Assembly (NCBI GenBank): GCA_023935145.1
Contig: CM043698.1
Coordinates: 15,806,001-15,870,000 of the forward strand
Direction: 5' to 3'
Origin: Bretschneidera sinensis
Lineage: Eukaryota > Streptophyta > Magnoliopsida > Brassicales > Akaniaceae
DNA length: 64,000 bases
Shown: positions 60,701 through 64,000 of the stretch, one piece after another
Numbering within the stretch: position 1 is the first letter of the stretch
How the letters are laid out: each line of letters opens with the position of its first letter
Notes under the pieces: model-generated
Database searches by the model: none
What the model saw: the letters and a program-made list of their open reading frames with translations, nothing else
What the model was told of the DNA's origin: nothing
Program-made: the position numbers and the translations under genes

Positions 60701-61760
60701 AAATTTGATCACCTCTAATTGTAGTCACTCAAAATGTTAATTTATGTGATATGAAATCCTAACATGTGCCCTTATTTTTCAGAATGCTGCTTACCTAGCA
60801 TCAAAGAAAGGTCATGACATAATAGAATCTGTGAAAAAAGCCTTGAGCGATGAAACTTTGGACAAACAATCGACTCAAAAAGTCTTGATTCATTCTGACG
60901 ATAGTTCAGTGTTATCGAAATTTCAAGATGTTTCAACTTACAAAAGAGTGTTAAATATTAAGAAGAATATAGGTGACGCCCCGAAGGAACATGTGGATGA
61001 AATCAAAAAGTATGCAGATGCAGTTACTATCCTGAGATCTAGTCTCATTACAACTTCGAATGGCTTTGCTATGAATAAAACGAAAGTTTTTGAAGAAATA
61101 CATGCTGCAAATATCTCAGTATATGTCTCAATTATGAGAAACGAATTCATTTCCATAGCGTTTGATTACTTCTCAGATCCTACCGTAGAGCTCGCAACTT
61201 TCATTGCAGGAGTCGGAGTCGATGGAGTTATAACTGACTACCCAGCAACTGCTAGCAGATACATGAGTAAGTGCTACAAAATTTTAACTCTTTTTATTCA
61301 AGTGATAAGACAAGTATTCTGTATAACGTATCTTATTTTCAAAGATCGCACTAACGAAATTAATTTTGAGTTTTACTCAATACACATGGATAACACGATT
61401 TGCATGTATATGAAGAATTAGTATCGTGTAACATGTTCACATTGGTTAACTGCAGAAAGTCCATGTTCTGATCTGAATCAAAACTTGAGTTACCCCATTT
61501 TGCCTGCTGAACCCGGTGCTCTGATGGATGTGGTTTTACCTGTGGCACGGCCACCAGCAAGCGCCCCGCTCCCGGCCCTTGATTCCGGAGATGTTGTTGG
61601 TCCACCTCTGCCTCCAGTTGCAACCAACGTACAGGAGACTCCTGGTGGTGGTGCACCAGCGGAGGCACCCAAATCAAGTGGTGTGGCAAATGTTGCCAAC
61701 CTTGGTGGTTCTATGGTGGCAATTATGGTGCTTGGTCTGCTCTTTGGGGGATATTATTGA
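57733..61760 (+). CDS. GDPDL: GPI-anchored GDPDL (SHV3-like) glycerophosphodiester phosphodiesterase-like protein
   Basis: SHV3/GDPDL proteins are GPI-anchored surface proteins that affect cellulose and pectin in primary walls; clear GDPD activity is weak or debated. Nine exons: 57733-57853, 58072-58368, 58493-58599, 58733-59234, 59503-59541, 59665-59946, 60043-60185, 60783-61266, 61456-61760, in phase, 759 aa. Signal peptide MKILIIVSLLFHATFA. Two tandem GDPD-like domains: domain 1 opens PLVIARGGFSGLFPES (residues 44-59), domain 2 ALIITHNGASGVYPGCTD (358 on). Domain 1 has Arg49 where GDPDs have the catalytic His, while domain 2 keeps His363. Further motifs are DGIITDFPPTASEAIG and DGVITDYPATASRYM, closing each domain. 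The Pro/Ala-rich tail and the final hydrophobic stretch SMVAIMVLGLLFGGYY fit GPI attachment. Confidence 0.95.
60280..60717. mobile_element. hAT-like MITE in GDPDL intron 7
   Basis: A 438-bp segment has inverted ends TAGAGGTGATTA at the left and TGATCACCTCTA at the right, which pair over about 10 of 12 bases. The 8-bp flanks ATTGCATC and ATTGTAGT match at 5 of 8 positions, a possible worn target duplication. GGCCC-rich subterminal parts (AGCCCAGTC, TTGGGTCTGGGCTTGGG) are usual for such elements. There is no coding capacity. Confidence 0.6.
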
Positions 61761-61764
61761 GACA

Positions 61765-63990
61765 CTGATTGATCAGTAGTATTTGTATAACTTGATTCTG
61801 TTCCCCTCATGTTGTTCCTCTTGCATCGTATGTGAATAAATTGGGATTTGTTTAAGCTCTTATCCTAAGAGATTTGATCTATCCACCTTTTCTCCCACGA
61901 ATTAAGTGTAAGATCAAATGGGCATATAAATTTTGCACAAGTTGAAATGATTAAATCCTTTTTATTTATCGATAAAATAGTATCACAAACTAGTTTATAA
62001 TATACCCTATTAAAACCTTAATACTTCATCAATTTTAAGCGATGCACGCGAGAGTGCAGCTTACAAAGTTCAGTTGGTTCTTGAATGGTCCTGAAATATT
62101 ATTGACAATGGATGCTTTCCAAAATCCCACATTTTTAACAATTATTTTCGTGTTAAAAAGAGCACCTGTTTATAAACATATATGTTCCCAGCAGAAATTT
62201 TATATTTCATTCTTTCGTTTGCAGAGATGTCAGTTTTTTTAGGGAAAGAGAATGTAAAGCCTACTCTCGAAAATAGAAAACAGAAACATTATTGTTATCA
62301 AAAGCATAAAAATTGTCTTTTTTTGGGAACATTTCTAAAGCAATTTCTTTTATTGTTTTCGATTTTTCGATTTTTTTGAAGAATTTCTTATTATTCAAAC
62401 GTATTCTGAGTTAAAATAAAAACAAGAAACAGATTTTTCTCTTGTTCATTGAAATTTCAAAAAGAGAGAAAAGAACAGATTGTATCGGATAACATTGAGT
62501 GAAATAGAGAGAGATTAGTCCAATGAATTAAATCAGAGAGGAAGATAAGAGATGGGAAGGGGGTTCGAGTCTCAGATTCGTGTGTGATCAGACAAAAAGA
62601 AGGAACGCTCTCTCCGTCATGGCTGCAACAAGGAAGCTGGCCTATGTGGGAGAAAAAGGCAATCAATTATCGAAAATAGAAACCATTTCATTAACTGTCC
62701 AAACAAGACCTAAGCGATTTTTCACGCGCAAGAGCAGCCCCGAGAGTTGTTACCCAATTCCCGTACATTTTACTATTGATCTCAATGTTTGATACACATT
62801 TTCTCCCATAGGATTCAAGTGAAACAGATCAAATGGGCATATGTAAAATTTGTTTTAGTTAAAAAGATCGTTCATGTTTGTTTCTGGTTTCAAATGTTAC
62901 TCAAGTAAGAACTATGGGCGTAACAAATTTTAATTTCTGCATGTTTTCAAAATTTAAGATTAAATCACCCCTTGAAAGTGTTAGAAACCTTAATCCTTGA
63001 ACAATTTCTATTTGTACATTATATAATTGCCTAAATACTTTAATTGGTTTGATCAGTTTAACATTTTGGTTTCTGAGATTTAAAGGTGTGCAAAATGAGT
63101 ATTAACGTTTATAAAAATTAACAAATAAACCACTCCTGTTAAGTATTTCATCAAGACGCAAACGAAAATATGTTGTGGCTTATTAAATGCTGATGTGGAG
63201 CTAAGTCAGTCGTCCAATTGAGAAAAAAATTACAAATTCAGTCACATGTTCTTTTCTTATTTGCTCTCATATAAAAAAATTAAAAAAATTAAAAATCTTA
63301 ATAAAATAATTTGCAAAAACAAAAAAATTAAAAAAATAAAAATGTAAAAAACAAATTTTCTCAACTTTTTCTTTTACAAAACTATAAAATTTAAAAATAA
63401 AACAAAAAATTGTTAAAAAAATATATTTCACTTATTTTATTTTCCCATCATCCAAACAAACACAACCCATAATAGAAATCAAATTTCCGACGGTCCATTT
63501 CTAGTCTTCTTCTCATCATTCTGATGCAATGAAATTGAAATAAAATCATCATAAACTTTTAGGTTAAAAAATCATCATTCTTTTTATTTTATGGGAAAAA
63601 ATCATCACTCTATAGTTCCTTTCGGTTGCCTAAAATTTTTCAAGGAAAACAAAAACTTTACATACTTCATCATTTGCTAGCAGAAAAAACAAATACTACA
63701 ACTGAAACCCACTTGACAATTTTTGGAAAACCAAATAATGGGACGTTCCTGTGCGCGACCAACCGGACAGGGTATCGACTAGAGGGCGGTGCCGCCGTTC
63801 AGAGTTTTGGAAGGTTCTCCAACGACATTCAGCTCTTTGCTTAGATCAAAACTCAAGTTGATGATGCGTTCCTCGAGACTTGGAGCTCAGACGTACCGTA
63901 TGTGGCGCACACGCTCTAAGGTGTAACAATCATCCAAGGTGTGGTACTTGAGAGTGACAATGATCGAAGCTCAAGATCTTCACATTGCTT
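61765..63990. other. Downstream of GDPDL, no gene recognised
   Basis: The first part is the GDPDL 3' UTR and AT-rich DNA. A tRNA B-box-like GGTTCGAGTCT occurs at 62562-62572 without a clear A box. From about 63740 to the end the sequence is GC-richer than its neighbours. Open frames there (plus 63626-63844; minus about 63895-63745) do not resemble a family I know. Confidence 0.45.
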
Positions 63991-64000
63991 CCAATCTGCC

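Noticed and set aside
61490..61779. Alternative-frame ORFs over the GDPDL last exon
   Set aside because: The spliced GDPDL frame continues to the GPI tail; the others are shadows.
1..64000. Tandem repeats that could look like a CRISPR array or a bacterial operon
   Set aside because: The repeats found are microsatellites, LTRs and duplicated blocks without regular spacers, and all genes have plant-type introns or plant families.

Overview
The window is nuclear DNA of a dicotyledonous plant. The evidence is AT-rich intergenic sequence, GT..AG introns of 80 bp to 2.7 kb that restore plant protein frames exactly, plant-specific families (temperature-induced lipocalin, SHV3-like GDPDL, mTERF4, MRL7-type plastid protein, CNL resistance gene remains) and relics of LINE, SINE, LTR and hAT elements. 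No prokaryotic, organellar, viral or CRISPR feature was seen. The species cannot be named from sequence alone.

Layout, left to right. At the left edge are the first two coding exons of plastid lumazine synthase (minus). Divergent from it, across about 2.6 kb, is an eight-exon dihydrodipicolinate reductase (plus), with a LINE 3' fragment in intron 1 and a tRNA-type SINE in intron 7. A decayed LINE endonuclease follows, then a five-exon MRL7/MRL7L-type plastid thioredoxin-fold gene (plus). From about 19.1 to 21.85 kb lies a badly decayed CNL (CC-NB-LRR) resistance gene on the minus strand, split by a short LTR retroelement. A two-exon secreted protein gene (minus) follows, then about 4 kb of AT-rich DNA, a set of apparent non-coding leader exons, and the single-exon mTERF4 gene (plus).

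The middle holds a 116-aa protein of unknown function (minus), a nested set of local tandem duplications, and a single-exon 680-aa disordered protein (minus). A truncated CYP81-like P450 fragment comes next. The right third is temperature-induced lipocalin (plus), the R-SNARE YKT6 (minus, convergent), a 1.5-kb non-autonomous LTR element, and a nine-exon GPI-anchored GDPDL gene (plus) with a hAT-like MITE in intron 7.

The genes are not a pathway cluster. They are mostly housekeeping genes: riboflavin and lysine biosynthesis, plastid transcription and RNA metabolism, membrane fusion, stress lipocalin and cell-wall GDPDL. Two neighbour sets, lumazine synthase with DHDPR and TIL with YKT6 and GDPDL, look collinear with Arabidopsis loci as I remember them. 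The most notable finds are the nested retroelement in the dead CNL gene, two miniature LTR elements, and long G-tracts, one of which sits just upstream of a YKT6 splice acceptor. I did not find a convincing new biological system.
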